Source of the DNA: Tunturibacter gelidoferens
Lineage (GTDB): Bacteria; Acidobacteriota; Terriglobia; Terriglobales; Acidobacteriaceae
NCBI RefSeq assembly: GCF_040358255.1
Contig: NZ_CP132938.1
Coordinates: 4,154,001 to 4,218,000, forward strand
Reading direction: 5' to 3'
Length of the DNA: 64,000 nt
The notes under the pieces were generated by a model. The model was not told where the DNA came from and did not search any database. It saw only the letters and a program-made list of their open reading frames with translations. Below, piece by piece: positions 35,754-44,989 of the stretch. Both the position numbers and the translations under genes were made by a program. Numbering within the stretch: position 1 is the stretch's first letter; each line of letters begins with the position of its first letter.

Positions 35754-36707
35754 TTGGCACAGTTCGATATAACCTTGGCCGGCGAGATCACCATAGATTT
35801 GCTCATGTACGGTTTACCGGAAGAGCTTCCCGTCGAGCGAGAATTTCTAGCCACCAGCATGGCTCTGACGCTCGGCGGTTCCTCCGCTATCACCGCGCAC
35901 AACCTCGCCGTTCTAGGCAGCCGCATCGGCTTCATTCCGCAGCTGGGTGCCGATCCGTTCACGGATCTTTGTCTGCAACCTCTTCTTCGTGCAGGAGTAG
36001 ACCTCTCTCATGCCGTCGCTCCGAAACCAGAAATAGGCACCGGTTTGACCGTCCTGCTACAACATGAACGCAGTCGCCGCGCCCTTACTTACTCGGGCAC
36101 AATCTCCGACCTCCGCTACGAGGATCTCGACCTCGCCTATCTTGCCTCCGGCAGACACTTTCATCTGTCGTCGTTCTTCCTCCAACGCGGACTACGCAAC
36201 GATGTGCCAAAACTTTTGGCCACAATGCGCCGGGCTGGCCTGACTACCTCGCTCGATACCAATGACGATCCCGCGAATTTGTGGGAGGGTCCAATCGCAG
36301 AGACCCTCACCCATCTCGATATCCTTATGCCCAACGAACGAGAAGCCTGCCGACTGGCGAATGAGTCCAATCTAGACGACGCGATTAACAAGCTGTCCGA
36401 GATGATTCCCATGCTGGTCATCAAACGCGGAGCCGCGGGTGCTTTAGTCATGCATGGAGGACTACGCTACGAAGCCCCTGGCCATCACACGGAGGTTATC
36501 GATGTCATAGGCGCCGGCGACAGCTTTAACGCCGGGTTTCTACACGCATTCGTTCACGGCGCCGGTCTGAGGGACTGTCTTGCGTTGGGCAATGCGTGCG
36601 GGGCCTATTCCACCACAGCAAGCGGAGGGACCCAGGCGTTTTCAATGCCACAACGGATGCAGGAATTTTTTGAGAGCCTTGGCGTTGTCGGGCAGATCGT
36701 TTCCTAA
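35754..36707 (+). CDS. PfkB-family carbohydrate kinase
   Basis: 317 residues. PfkB motifs: an N-terminal glycine pair LTLGGSSAITAHNLAVLGSRIGFIPQLGADPF, and the C-terminal anion-hole/catalytic motif VIDVIGAGDSFNAGFLHAF. The start is TTG at 35754 with a full AGGAGGT ribosome site 3 bases before it. Family members phosphorylate ribose, fructose, ketogluconate, fructose-6-P or tagatose-6-P with ATP. Being the last gene of the GH2-permease operon it probably phosphorylates the imported sugar. No nagA or nagB homologue is present, so the step after phosphorylation must be encoded elsewhere. Confidence 0.87.
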   Translation: MAQFDITLAGEITIDLLMYGLPEELPVEREFLATSMALTLGGSSAITAHNLAVLGSRIGFIPQLGADPFTDLCLQPLLRAGVDLSHAVAPKPEIGTGLTVLLQHERSRRALTYSGTISDLRYEDLDLAYLASGRHFHLSSFFLQRGLRNDVPKLLATMRRAGLTTSLDTNDDPANLWEGPIAETLTHLDILMPNEREACRLANESNLDDAINKLSEMIPMLVIKRGAAGALVMHGGLRYEAPGHHTEVIDVIGAGDSFNAGFLHAFVHGAGLRDCLALGNACGAYSTTASGGTQAFSMPQRMQEFFESLGVVGQIVS

Positions 36708-36758
36708 CACCAAACGTACGTCGCCGGCCGTCTCAACGTATCTGATTTCAGGATGCCT

Positions 36759-37994
36759 TTATCTATCGTGACGACTCGCCATGCTGCGGTCTCGGAGGAG
36801 GGTCCGGTAGAGGTCGATCGTCTGCTTCGCAATCGCCGACCACGCAAAGGTCTCTTCCACACGTTTGCGGCCTGCCTCGCCGAACCGTTTCGCCTTCTCA
36901 GGATGAGCAAGGAGCTCGGAGATCTTTTCCGCAAGATCACGCGAGAACTTCTCAGGATCCGAAGGAAACGTTGTCACAGGGTCCTGCTCGAACGGCACCA
37001 GGTAGCCTGTCACGTTGTCCACCACAACCTCCAAAATTCCGCCCGTAGCGCTCGCCACTACAGGGGCGTGGCAAGCCATCGCTTCGAGATTGATGATGCC
37101 GAATGGCTCGTAGACAGAAGGGCAACAAAAGACAGCCGCGTTGCTGTAGAGCTGAATCGCCTCCGGCTTTGTCACCATCTTCTCGATCCATACCACTCGC
37201 GAGTTTATCTTGCTGACCTGTTCAACCTTTTCGCGCATCTCGGCCGCAATCTCTGGCGTATCCGGCGCGCCTGCGCAGAGCACCACCTGTGTCCCTTTTG
37301 GAAGATGAGGGATTGCCTCCACAAGATGCGTGACGCCTTTCTGCCGCGTGATCCGGCCGACGAACAAAACATAAGGTATCGTCGGATCAACTCCGTACTT
37401 GATCAGCGCCGACGCATCCGGAGTCTTCTGATACTCCTTCAGATCGATCCCGTTGTAGATCACGTGAATGCGTTCCGGCTTGATCTCCGGATAAGCGCGT
37501 AGAATATCTTCTTTGGTGCCGTGCGATACAGCGATCACTGCATCCGCATCCAGGATCGCGGTGCGTTCCATCCACGAACTCATCGCATATCCGCTACCAA
37601 GCTGCTCTGCCTTCCACGCACGGAGCGGCTCCAGACTGTGCGTTGTTAGTACAAACGGAACGTCAAAGAGTTTCTTTGCAAGAAAGCCCGCCATTGCCAC
37701 GTACCAGGTATGCGTGTGCACAATGTCAATGGCCGCAAGCGACTTCATCTGGACAAGATTAAGACTCAGAGTCTCGAGCGCCGTCGTGTACTTCTCGTTA
37801 GTGCCCTTGGCGATCTCCGACCACGGCTCCGCACCGCGGACATGCAGATTTCCTTCGTCAAGAAACTGATTGCCCCAGCAGTGAACCTCGACTTCAATCG
37901 ACTTGGCCAACTCCAGGCTGAGATATTCAACGTGAACTCCGGCGCCCCCATAGACATTGGGTGGGTACTCTCGTGTCATCAGACCAACTCGCAA
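36759..37994 (-). CDS. glgA: Glycogen synthase, short GT4 type (GlgA/GlgM)
   Basis: 411 residues. The N-terminus MRVGLMTREYPPNVYGGAGVHVEYLS, HTHTWYVAMAGFLAKKL, VLFVGRITRQKGVTHLVEA and the retaining GT4 motif VYEPFGIINLEAMACHAPVVAS place it in the short, actinobacterial-type glycogen synthase family rather than the GT5 enzyme of E. coli. Members use ADP-glucose either to extend glycogen or to make maltose-1-phosphate (GlgM). The start is TTG at 37994 with AGGAGG 6 bases upstream. It is convergent with the PfkB gene. malQ lies elsewhere in the window. Confidence 0.88.
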   Translation of the reverse strand: MRVGLMTREYPPNVYGGAGVHVEYLSLELAKSIEVEVHCWGNQFLDEGNLHVRGAEPWSEIAKGTNEKYTTALETLSLNLVQMKSLAAIDIVHTHTWYVAMAGFLAKKLFDVPFVLTTHSLEPLRAWKAEQLGSGYAMSSWMERTAILDADAVIAVSHGTKEDILRAYPEIKPERIHVIYNGIDLKEYQKTPDASALIKYGVDPTIPYVLFVGRITRQKGVTHLVEAIPHLPKGTQVVLCAGAPDTPEIAAEMREKVEQVSKINSRVVWIEKMVTKPEAIQLYSNAAVFCCPSVYEPFGIINLEAMACHAPVVASATGGILEVVVDNVTGYLVPFEQDPVTTFPSDPEKFSRDLAEKISELLAHPEKAKRFGEAGRKRVEETFAWSAIAKQTIDLYRTLLRDRSMASRHDR

Positions 37995-38166
37995 GCAAAG
38001 CCTCCTCGTTCGATCTCAACCCATACGTCGAATCGAACAGAGACACATCATACGCAAATGCATCCAAAAATTCTGCACCCTGTCTTCGACTGCGGCAGAC
38101 CCGCCGGAATGATTTTGCTCTATCGCGCCGTCAGTCGCTTGCTTACATTCCCGGCCTGATAGCGGA

Positions 38167-39477
38167 TCAAGATGGCCAACTCTTCGGAGACGCGCCGAGG
38201 TTTGATCGTGCTTCCTCAACCAGAGTTTCCGCAGTGATCAACAGAGAGCCAAACTCCGGATGTCTTCGTAAGGCGCTCAGCCACGGGTCTGAAGTTAGAG
38301 TGGAGGGTGCGCAGACGAAGCCTGACTGCGCCGCCCGCTTCAGAACGCTCACCGAGGAATCTGTCATCCTGAGCCGGGCGTAGTGACGTGCGAAATAGAC
38401 GAGAATTTCGGGTTCGCGAGTTGTGTCCGCCGTCTCCATGAGATGGACTGCCTCATCCGCTCTGCCTTCCAGAAGGGCCAACAGCGAACTCATGAGAGCG
38501 TTCATCAACTTGGATAACGGCATACGACCCAACCGTTCACGCAACAGGGTAATCGCTCGCTTCCGATTACCCAAGGCCGCCCAGGCCGCCGCGTCGAGAT
38601 AGTAGGCAGCGCGTCCGCTATAGTGCTCTATGGCAGACGCAAATTCTCCAGCAAGGAATAACGTGTGAGCAACGCTTGTGACGAGCGCCGGATCTAACTC
38701 AACTCCTCGTCTGTGCGCTTCAACCGACTCTACAAGTAATCCCCGAAAACGAAACACCTGAATAAGACTCGTGAACGATTCCGGCTCCCCAGGATGACGC
38801 TCCAACCGTTCAAGGAGCCTCCCCATAGCCTCATCTGCATGTCCAGTGTCTACCTGCAGCAAGGTGTAGAACTGATGAGCGCAGGCCAACTCCGGATCGA
38901 GCGCAAACGCTCGCTGAAATGCGGCATGTGCCAACTCCAGATTCGCCGAAGAGTTGCCGCTGAATTTATCAAGGAACCAGCAACATCGACCCAACCACGC
39001 CCAGGCAGGTGCAAAGCTTGGGTCCGCAGCCAGGCAGGTCCAGTACAAATCGCGCGCGAGATGCATCGACTCCAAAGAACGTTGAACAGTCAACTCTTTC
39101 GCGCGCGTAAATTTCTCATATGTGGCTTGCGCGACGCCTGGTTCACCCGTAACTGCCAGTTCGAATCGATAGCCGTGTTTCGAAACGGTGCGAATCGTCT
39201 CGCGCCCGACAATTTTTCTCAGGCTCACGATTGTGTTGGTAAGGTTTGATTCACTCACATGAATCGATGGCCAGAGAGTGTTGATCAACTCTTGTTTGCT
39301 TACGAGACGTTCCGCCCTTCGCACCAGACAGAGGAGAGCGTCGAAGGCTTTGGGCTGGAGCTGGACCGGAATGCGAGCTCTCTTTAGGAGTCGCTCCTCT
39401 GGATGGAGCTCGAAATCACCGAACCGGTAGGCATAGTCAACCGAGCTTTGATTTTTCTTTGAAAATCCGTGTGTCAT
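38167..39477 (-). CDS. Winged-helix (OmpR/CadC-type) regulator with TPR domain
   Basis: 436 residues from the ATG at 39477. The N-terminal winged helix (YRFGDFELHPEERLLKRARIPVQLQPKAFDALLCLVRR, LINTLWPSIHVSESNLTNTIVSLRKIVG, IRTVSKHGYRF) is of the ToxR/CadC/HilA class. There is no receiver domain and no clear membrane helix; residues about 115-410 form degenerate tetratricopeptide repeats, as in HilA-like regulators. A longer frame to 39540 would overlap the divergent gene. Divergent to the duplicated-domain protein at 39579, which is its most likely local target. Confidence 0.83.
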   Translation of the reverse strand: MTHGFSKKNQSSVDYAYRFGDFELHPEERLLKRARIPVQLQPKAFDALLCLVRRAERLVSKQELINTLWPSIHVSESNLTNTIVSLRKIVGRETIRTVSKHGYRFELAVTGEPGVAQATYEKFTRAKELTVQRSLESMHLARDLYWTCLAADPSFAPAWAWLGRCCWFLDKFSGNSSANLELAHAAFQRAFALDPELACAHQFYTLLQVDTGHADEAMGRLLERLERHPGEPESFTSLIQVFRFRGLLVESVEAHRRGVELDPALVTSVAHTLFLAGEFASAIEHYSGRAAYYLDAAAWAALGNRKRAITLLRERLGRMPLSKLMNALMSSLLALLEGRADEAVHLMETADTTREPEILVYFARHYARLRMTDSSVSVLKRAAQSGFVCAPSTLTSDPWLSALRRHPEFGSLLITAETLVEEARSNLGASPKSWPS

Positions 39478-39578
39478 AAGTGGAATGTTCAACGTGGAAA
39501 CAAGCCTACACTGCTCGCATGAGCGAGAGCAGAACACCAATAATCCATTCTCTTCCCTGCCAGACCAAGATACTCGGG

Positions 39579-40739
39579 ATGGCGAAACATCGGCGACCCA
39601 TAAACAAGCGGAGCATCAAGCTTCGCATCGCTGTCATCGGTTTTCTAATATGTGGATTTGGCGGACGTCCGGATCTGACGTCTCCCCTAATAGCCCAGGC
39701 AGTGTCAGACGCCGCGCCTCAGCCCGCTTCGGGACGGGACGGGCAACACGACTTCGACTTCAACATTGGGGTATGGCATACCCATATCAGGCGAGTCCTC
39801 GATCCGTTCGCAGGTTCTTCCAAGTCGATGGAACTCAACGGAACGGTCACAGTAAGGAAGGTCTGGGATGGTCGGGCCCAATTGGAGGAGATCGAGGCCG
39901 ACGGCCCGAACGGACATTGGGAGGGGTTAACTCTATTTCTTTATAACCCTCAGTCCCATCAGTGGAGCCAGTCGTTCATCGATAGCAAGATGGGGGTTTT
40001 GAATACGCCGACGATCGGTTCGTTCAAAGACGGACGCGGGGAGCTCTTCTCCCAGGACACCTTTCACGACAAATCAATCCTGGTTCGCGGGGTGTGGTCT
40101 AACATCAAGCCGGGTTCTCATCGCTACGAAGAATCCTACTCGAATGACGGTGGTGCGACCTGGGCGGCGGCTTTCATTGCAGACCTGACACGGGAAACAC
40201 AATCGACAGCCCTGGACGTTTCCGACGCCGGGGCGAACAAGGCTGCAAAGACCTCAACCGCAGCAGAGGACGGGCAACACGACTTCGATTTCGATTTCGG
40301 CACCTGGAAGACGCATTCTTCCCGACTTCTGCATCCCCTGACGGGATCGACGACGTGGGTCGACATGGACGGTGCCACCGTCGTCAAGAAAGTCTGGGAT
40401 GGCCGCGCCAATCTGGCGGAGTACAAGGCGGATGGTCCAGCCGGTCACATCGAACTCTTGTCCCTGCGCTGGTTCAACCCATCGACACGGGAGTGGAACT
40501 TAGAGTTTGCGACGCCAACCGTTGGCACGCTCGGTATACCCGGCGTTAGCGAATTCAAGAATGGGCGTGGCGACTTTTATGACTACGAGTTAATCAACGG
40601 CAGATCGGTCCTTGTACGATTTTCCATTTGGAAGATCACTCCTGACACGGCACAATCCGAACAAGCGTTTTCAGACGATGGCGGAAAGACGTGGGAAGTC
40701 AACTGGATCAATAAATATGAAAGGGAAACTGAAAAATGA
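39579..40739 (+). CDS. Secreted protein with two tandem DUF1579-like domains
   Basis: 386 residues from the ATG at 39579. The N-terminus (IKLRIAVIGFLICGFGG) is a signal peptide. Two homologous blocks of about 155 residues follow: each begins GQHDFDF..G.W.TH..R.L.P..GS, has T.V.KVWDGRA.L.E..ADGP.GH.E.L.L...NP..., and ends E..YSNDGGATW or E..FSDDGGKTW. The HDFDFxxGxW pattern resembles DUF1579 or related lipocalin-like domains. The internal repeat suggests duplication within the gene. Predicted periplasmic; ligand unknown. Upstream ATG codons at 39480 and 39519 would put a hydrophilic tail before the signal peptide. Confidence 0.75.
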   Translation: MAKHRRPINKRSIKLRIAVIGFLICGFGGRPDLTSPLIAQAVSDAAPQPASGRDGQHDFDFNIGVWHTHIRRVLDPFAGSSKSMELNGTVTVRKVWDGRAQLEEIEADGPNGHWEGLTLFLYNPQSHQWSQSFIDSKMGVLNTPTIGSFKDGRGELFSQDTFHDKSILVRGVWSNIKPGSHRYEESYSNDGGATWAAAFIADLTRETQSTALDVSDAGANKAAKTSTAAEDGQHDFDFDFGTWKTHSSRLLHPLTGSTTWVDMDGATVVKKVWDGRANLAEYKADGPAGHIELLSLRWFNPSTREWNLEFATPTVGTLGIPGVSEFKNGRGDFYDYELINGRSVLVRFSIWKITPDTAQSEQAFSDDGGKTWEVNWINKYERETEK

Positions 40740-41092
40740 CGGGGTACTCACCGATTACGCGTCGTCTCACCAACGCACTTCTCGACCGCAAGCCATCAAT
40801 TAGCACGCCTAGGTCAGGTATTGGATGAATAGGACATCTGTGATCTGGAAGATCTGTGAAACTCGGCCAATGGGTGATCTCTTTGGCATCCGATTATCCA
40901 TGAGGAGCCGACGATGAATTTTTGTGCTTCACCTTAAAGAGCCATAAGCGACCACGAACTCTGCTCCTGGCGAGTCGGGTCGGCAGTCAGACTCCTCGTA
41001 AAAACAGTACCGGGGTGGCCAACCTGACAGAGTCAGGAGGCTGACTAGCGGACGTGGGTCATGCTACATCCGTGTGGGGACACAAAGGCGGG
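40740..41092. other. Intergenic region with no recognised gene
   Basis: 353 bp between the convergent ends of the duplicated-domain gene and the beta-barrel gene. The octamer ATCTGTGA occurs twice within 30 bases near 40830-40850. No coding frame with a ribosome site and no clear terminator hairpin was seen. Confidence 0.5.
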
Positions 41093-42817
41093 CTAGAAGG
41101 TGAACGCAAGCCCGGCCTGAATCGTCCGAGGTGACTGCGCAAGGAACAGGGTCTGTCCATCCGCCGACAGGAATGGTCGATAACCCTGCGCCAAAAGATT
41201 TGTGACGTCAACCGTAGCCTCGAGCCCCGGCGGCAATAGACTTCCCAGCCGTAAAGTCTGCCGCAGATAGCAACTGAGGTACGCCTGATCACTGAAAGGA
41301 GCATAGGGATCAACCGCGGTCACGAGTCGTGTCGGCTGCCAGCGATAAGCTGCTCGAACCGCTGTACCACTGCGGAGCACCCGGCCTCTCAAAGCGACCG
41401 TCGCAGTCCGGGCGCTCACCGGCGCAAGGTCAGATCCAGTTCCGGGCAGACCGACAGCAGCCCCATCTTTTGCGCCAAGCCCCGCTCCGGTGCCATACTC
41501 CAACGCAACCCAAAGGTTAGTGGTCAGCGGCTCGGTCATCATTACATTCAGGCCCCTGACGTTATAGCCCGCACTCAAAAATCTGAAGTTCCCCGTCGTG
41601 GAATCCGCGATAATCCCGCTCGCGCCGTTCTGTCCTGTCTGAGCAATATCAGCCGCAGTCAACGCGCCGCCACCAGAAACCGCCACCCTATCAAGGGAAT
41701 CACTGTAATACGCGACCTGCACCATTCCCCGGCCAGTCTTCCGACCGACAGTAAACTCCTGGTGCAGTCCGCCCTCGGTCTGGATCTTCCCCTGGTAGAT
41801 CGCGGCTACAGGCAGCTCACGCTTAACAGTATCGAGCCCAGCAAACGACTGCAGATCCTGCGACGTAGCCATTCGGTAGCCGAAGTTCCAGTTCTCGGTG
41901 GGGTGCGCCGTGACCTTCAGGAACGGCCGCGACCCGGAGGCATAACCAGAGGTCCGGACAACATACACGGTGCCTCCAGCCTCCACGTCCACCAAGTCCC
42001 CAAGTTGCATCTTCTGCCCGCTGGCCAGCTGCATCACTTCCAGCCCAGACGAGCCGTTCGGCCCCAGCACCTCAGGATGCCCCTGATAGCTCAACACCGT
42101 TCGTGCCGCGCCCCCCATCCCGAGCTGCATTCCATACCCGGTCGCAACTTCAGTGGATTGCCCCACAAAAGGTGCCCCAGGTTGGGTCCCAATATCCGCA
42201 TGCAGTGTCAAACCGGCGCCGTCATCGAGTACTCGGTCGAACGCAAAAACATTGTGAATTCCGTTACTCCCGAACCCGCCATCGCCAGCCGTAACCTCGG
42301 CGCGCACTCTTTCAGCACGCTTAGGCGTCTCTCGAACGCTGGATGAGACCATGATCACGTCGCCATCTTCAGTCAGCCGAAGGATTGGACGATTAGCCAC
42401 CGATCGCAAAGTCCACTTCCAATCGTCACCCGGTTCATCTGCCTTGCGCCGCTCTGCCGGAAGCCACGCAGTCGATTCGAAAAGAGTACTCAAAGTGAGA
42501 TTGACGACCGCCTGAGCTCCAGACTGAAGTTGCAAGTTACCCCGCATTGCCGGAACAAACAGCGCCGCACTGGCTCGTACCTCATATTGGCCGGGAAGCA
42601 GATGAGAGATGAAATAGCGCCCATGAAGATCAGTAAACGCAGTTCCAGCCATTGCAGAATCAGCTGCTATTACCTGAACCAAAGCACCCAGCTGCGCTAC
42701 ACCCTGCGCATCGCGAACCACCCCCGAGACAGCCGCACTTTGTCCCACGGCAACGCCGACGGCTGCAGACAGCAGCATCAGCGACAGAAGCGCGATCTTC
42801 ACCTGGGGTCGTTGCAC
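41093..42817 (-). CDS. Outer-membrane beta-barrel with carboxypeptidase-regulatory domain, no plug
   Basis: 574 residues from the GTG at 42817, chosen because it places the signal peptide (VKIALLSLMLLSAAVGVAVGQ) at the N-terminus and has AGGA 10 bases upstream; a GTG at 42865 is the alternative. A carboxypeptidase-regulatory-like domain (AAVSGVVRDAQGVAQLGALVQV to LLPGQYEVRASA) is followed directly by alternating beta-strand sequence ending QAGLAFTF, with the C-terminal Phe expected for BAM-inserted barrels. The plug domain of TonB-dependent receptors is missing. It may be a pore, an adhesin or a receptor relative. Substrate unknown. Confidence 0.72.
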   Translation of the reverse strand: MQRPQVKIALLSLMLLSAAVGVAVGQSAAVSGVVRDAQGVAQLGALVQVIAADSAMAGTAFTDLHGRYFISHLLPGQYEVRASAALFVPAMRGNLQLQSGAQAVVNLTLSTLFESTAWLPAERRKADEPGDDWKWTLRSVANRPILRLTEDGDVIMVSSSVRETPKRAERVRAEVTAGDGGFGSNGIHNVFAFDRVLDDGAGLTLHADIGTQPGAPFVGQSTEVATGYGMQLGMGGAARTVLSYQGHPEVLGPNGSSGLEVMQLASGQKMQLGDLVDVEAGGTVYVVRTSGYASGSRPFLKVTAHPTENWNFGYRMATSQDLQSFAGLDTVKRELPVAAIYQGKIQTEGGLHQEFTVGRKTGRGMVQVAYYSDSLDRVAVSGGGALTAADIAQTGQNGASGIIADSTTGNFRFLSAGYNVRGLNVMMTEPLTTNLWVALEYGTGAGLGAKDGAAVGLPGTGSDLAPVSARTATVALRGRVLRSGTAVRAAYRWQPTRLVTAVDPYAPFSDQAYLSCYLRQTLRLGSLLPPGLEATVDVTNLLAQGYRPFLSADGQTLFLAQSPRTIQAGLAFTF

Positions 42818-42961
42818 AGTAAAACCGTCCTGCGCGTCGAATGGCTGTCCAGAGTCATCCCGCACCCAGAAAAATTAGGGGGCGGCGTTACAGAGTGCGA
42901 TGTAACTGGTTATTACGAATTAGCGTCTGTATAACCATGTTCCCGTTCTAACCGCACCTGT

Positions 42962-44701
42962 CTAATCTACGTTAAACGGCGCAGATTCTGCGATCTGCTG
43001 CTTCGTTATTCCATCATTTACTTTGATGTTGACCTGATACTTACCGGGCTGAAGACTCGCCAGCGGCAAACTCTTTTCAATCGTAACCTGATCGGCGTTA
43101 GGGTTGGTCTTCGACGTCAGCTCCTGCGTCTCAAGAATGGACTTATTCGTTGCCACGTCCAAAATCTGATACTCGATCGTCGCACCATTCTGCTTGCTCT
43201 TCTCGTCGATCCCCAGGTTATAAACCTGCATCCAGAAGTTCAGATTCTGTGCTCGATGAAACGTAACAGGCACCCCAATTCCAGTAGGAACGCGTGGAGT
43301 AATGTGTGTGTCGCCAATGATGAAGTTTCCAGCGCCGATATCCTTCGATGGCACTCTTTCCATGGAAGAAGCCAGAATGAGGGAAGACGAAGCAAGCCGG
43401 TCATCATCGTAGGCTGGCACGTTCAAACTACGTTGCCACCTGCCAATATGGTCGGGATTATTGACGTCCTTGATAACAATATCGATCTTGTACAGCCCAG
43501 GACGCAGCGGCAGCGACTTCCAATAGACGGACTGATCAGTTCGTTTGCGCGCAAGCAGTTCGCTCGGGACCTGGACACTGACCGTATCTTCGAAGGTCTG
43601 TATTGCTTTGTGATTCAGATTCGAGACGCGGCCCAGGATGTTCACCGTGCCCATCGCGACACCATCTTTATTCGTAAACGTAATGTCGCCGTTTTTGATC
43701 TGCAACGTTACAGGAACCAAGATCGTATCGTTGGTGACTTTCACGTAGTCGGTACGCACGTCAAATAGAAATGGAGGCCCGGTGAGAATCTTCGAAGTCG
43801 TCATAAACGACTCCATATCCTTGAACTTGATCTCCGGAGGAGCCATCAATTTGGCGAATCGATCCAATCGGTCAAACTGCTTGCTTTGGTTCTGAGACGA
43901 TAGCGGCCCTGCACCAAGCTGTTCCAGTCCGCCGCCCGAAAATCGGTCTGCCTGTTTCGACTGTCCGGTCTGCTCATAAAGTGTCTGGCCAGCACCTGGG
44001 GTGTGCTTCAGAGCATCTTTCTCGGAGCGATCAATCGTCATGTGATAGTCGCCGCACATGCAGGTATCGACAAATTCGATATCAACGTTGTCCCCGATAC
44101 CCGCCAGATAGCGGTAGTGCCAAATCTCGAAGGGAAACGTAGAGGTATTTCCGCCACCTTCTTCGACAGGGCGCTCGTAGCTTCCGCCGCTCGGATGCGA
44201 GTCGATATTGTCGGGCTTCCCGTAAGCAATATAAATATGACCGCGATCAGTTCTCCAGCCAGGCTTGCCGGCGGCGAAGTGGTCGTTCGAATAAGCGATG
44301 CGCGCGTAGTGTTCCTCGCGAAACTCGTTCTCCGGCGAGTCAGGATTCGGATTGCGTCGTAACCAGAAGTTCTCAATAAACTGGTCGCGCTCCTCGTCAT
44401 TGCTCAAGCTTTTGAACGCCTGCAACTCCTGGTCGGTGATGATCCAACGAACGTCCTCATCCACCCACTTCTTGTAAACACCCTTCAACTCGGCCTTCAG
44501 CGCCTTCTGCTGGTCGCGCTTCTCTTTATCGCTAAGAGGACGCTTCAAAGGATCCGGCTTTTCCACCGTCACCGGTCCCTTCGTCACGCCGTCGGCCTGT
44601 GCGGAATCGCTAGGTGCTTCCTGGGCAGTCAAAACATGCCCCCCCATCAGGATCAACAAAAATAGGGTCGTGCTCGATACCAAGCGCCGGGAAGTCGTCA
44701 T
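42962..44701 (-). CDS. GWxTD-domain secreted protein
   Basis: 579 residues with a signal peptide (LVSSTTLFLLILMGGHVLTAQ). The domain name motif is seen as KPGWRTDRGHIYIAYGKPD, preceded by YKKWVDEDVRWIITDQELQAFKSLSNDEERDQFIENFWLRRNPNP, which is the standard GWxTD opening. The C-terminal half looks like beta-sandwich repeats. The family is frequent in Acidobacteriota and related phyla and has no settled function. ATG at 44701 has AGGAG about 15 bases upstream; TTG at 44728 is an alternative. It may be co-transcribed with the plug-less barrel gene 144 bp downstream. Confidence 0.85.
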   Translation of the reverse strand: MTTSRRLVSSTTLFLLILMGGHVLTAQEAPSDSAQADGVTKGPVTVEKPDPLKRPLSDKEKRDQQKALKAELKGVYKKWVDEDVRWIITDQELQAFKSLSNDEERDQFIENFWLRRNPNPDSPENEFREEHYARIAYSNDHFAAGKPGWRTDRGHIYIAYGKPDNIDSHPSGGSYERPVEEGGGNTSTFPFEIWHYRYLAGIGDNVDIEFVDTCMCGDYHMTIDRSEKDALKHTPGAGQTLYEQTGQSKQADRFSGGGLEQLGAGPLSSQNQSKQFDRLDRFAKLMAPPEIKFKDMESFMTTSKILTGPPFLFDVRTDYVKVTNDTILVPVTLQIKNGDITFTNKDGVAMGTVNILGRVSNLNHKAIQTFEDTVSVQVPSELLARKRTDQSVYWKSLPLRPGLYKIDIVIKDVNNPDHIGRWQRSLNVPAYDDDRLASSSLILASSMERVPSKDIGAGNFIIGDTHITPRVPTGIGVPVTFHRAQNLNFWMQVYNLGIDEKSKQNGATIEYQILDVATNKSILETQELTSKTNPNADQVTIEKSLPLASLQPGKYQVNIKVNDGITKQQIAESAPFNVD

Positions 44702-44989
44702 AAAGAAGGGGTGCACTCCTGTTACCAACCAACATTGTAGAGCGGTTACATCTTCGTTACAAGAGGAGACTCCAGACCGCCCCTGATATCATCGCTCGTA
44801 TTCCCGGGCAAGCCCATAAGTCTCGTCTACCGGATAGTTGCAGGCTTTTGCGCAGTTTCTCGTAAAGTGATCTCACTCAGGTTTTGGCAAGATTACGGAA
44901 CGCAATTTCTTCCGCTTCCGTACTGTCTTTAGCAAGCACCGACTCCCAACCACCTCTGCACTGCCGCGGAGGTGCGATAGAAAGCGGCA

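Noticed and set aside
38361..38392. Sequence TGTCATCCTGAGC resembling the repeat element near 53280
   Set aside because: It matches only the first half of the element and is explained as coding sequence of the winged-helix/TPR regulator.
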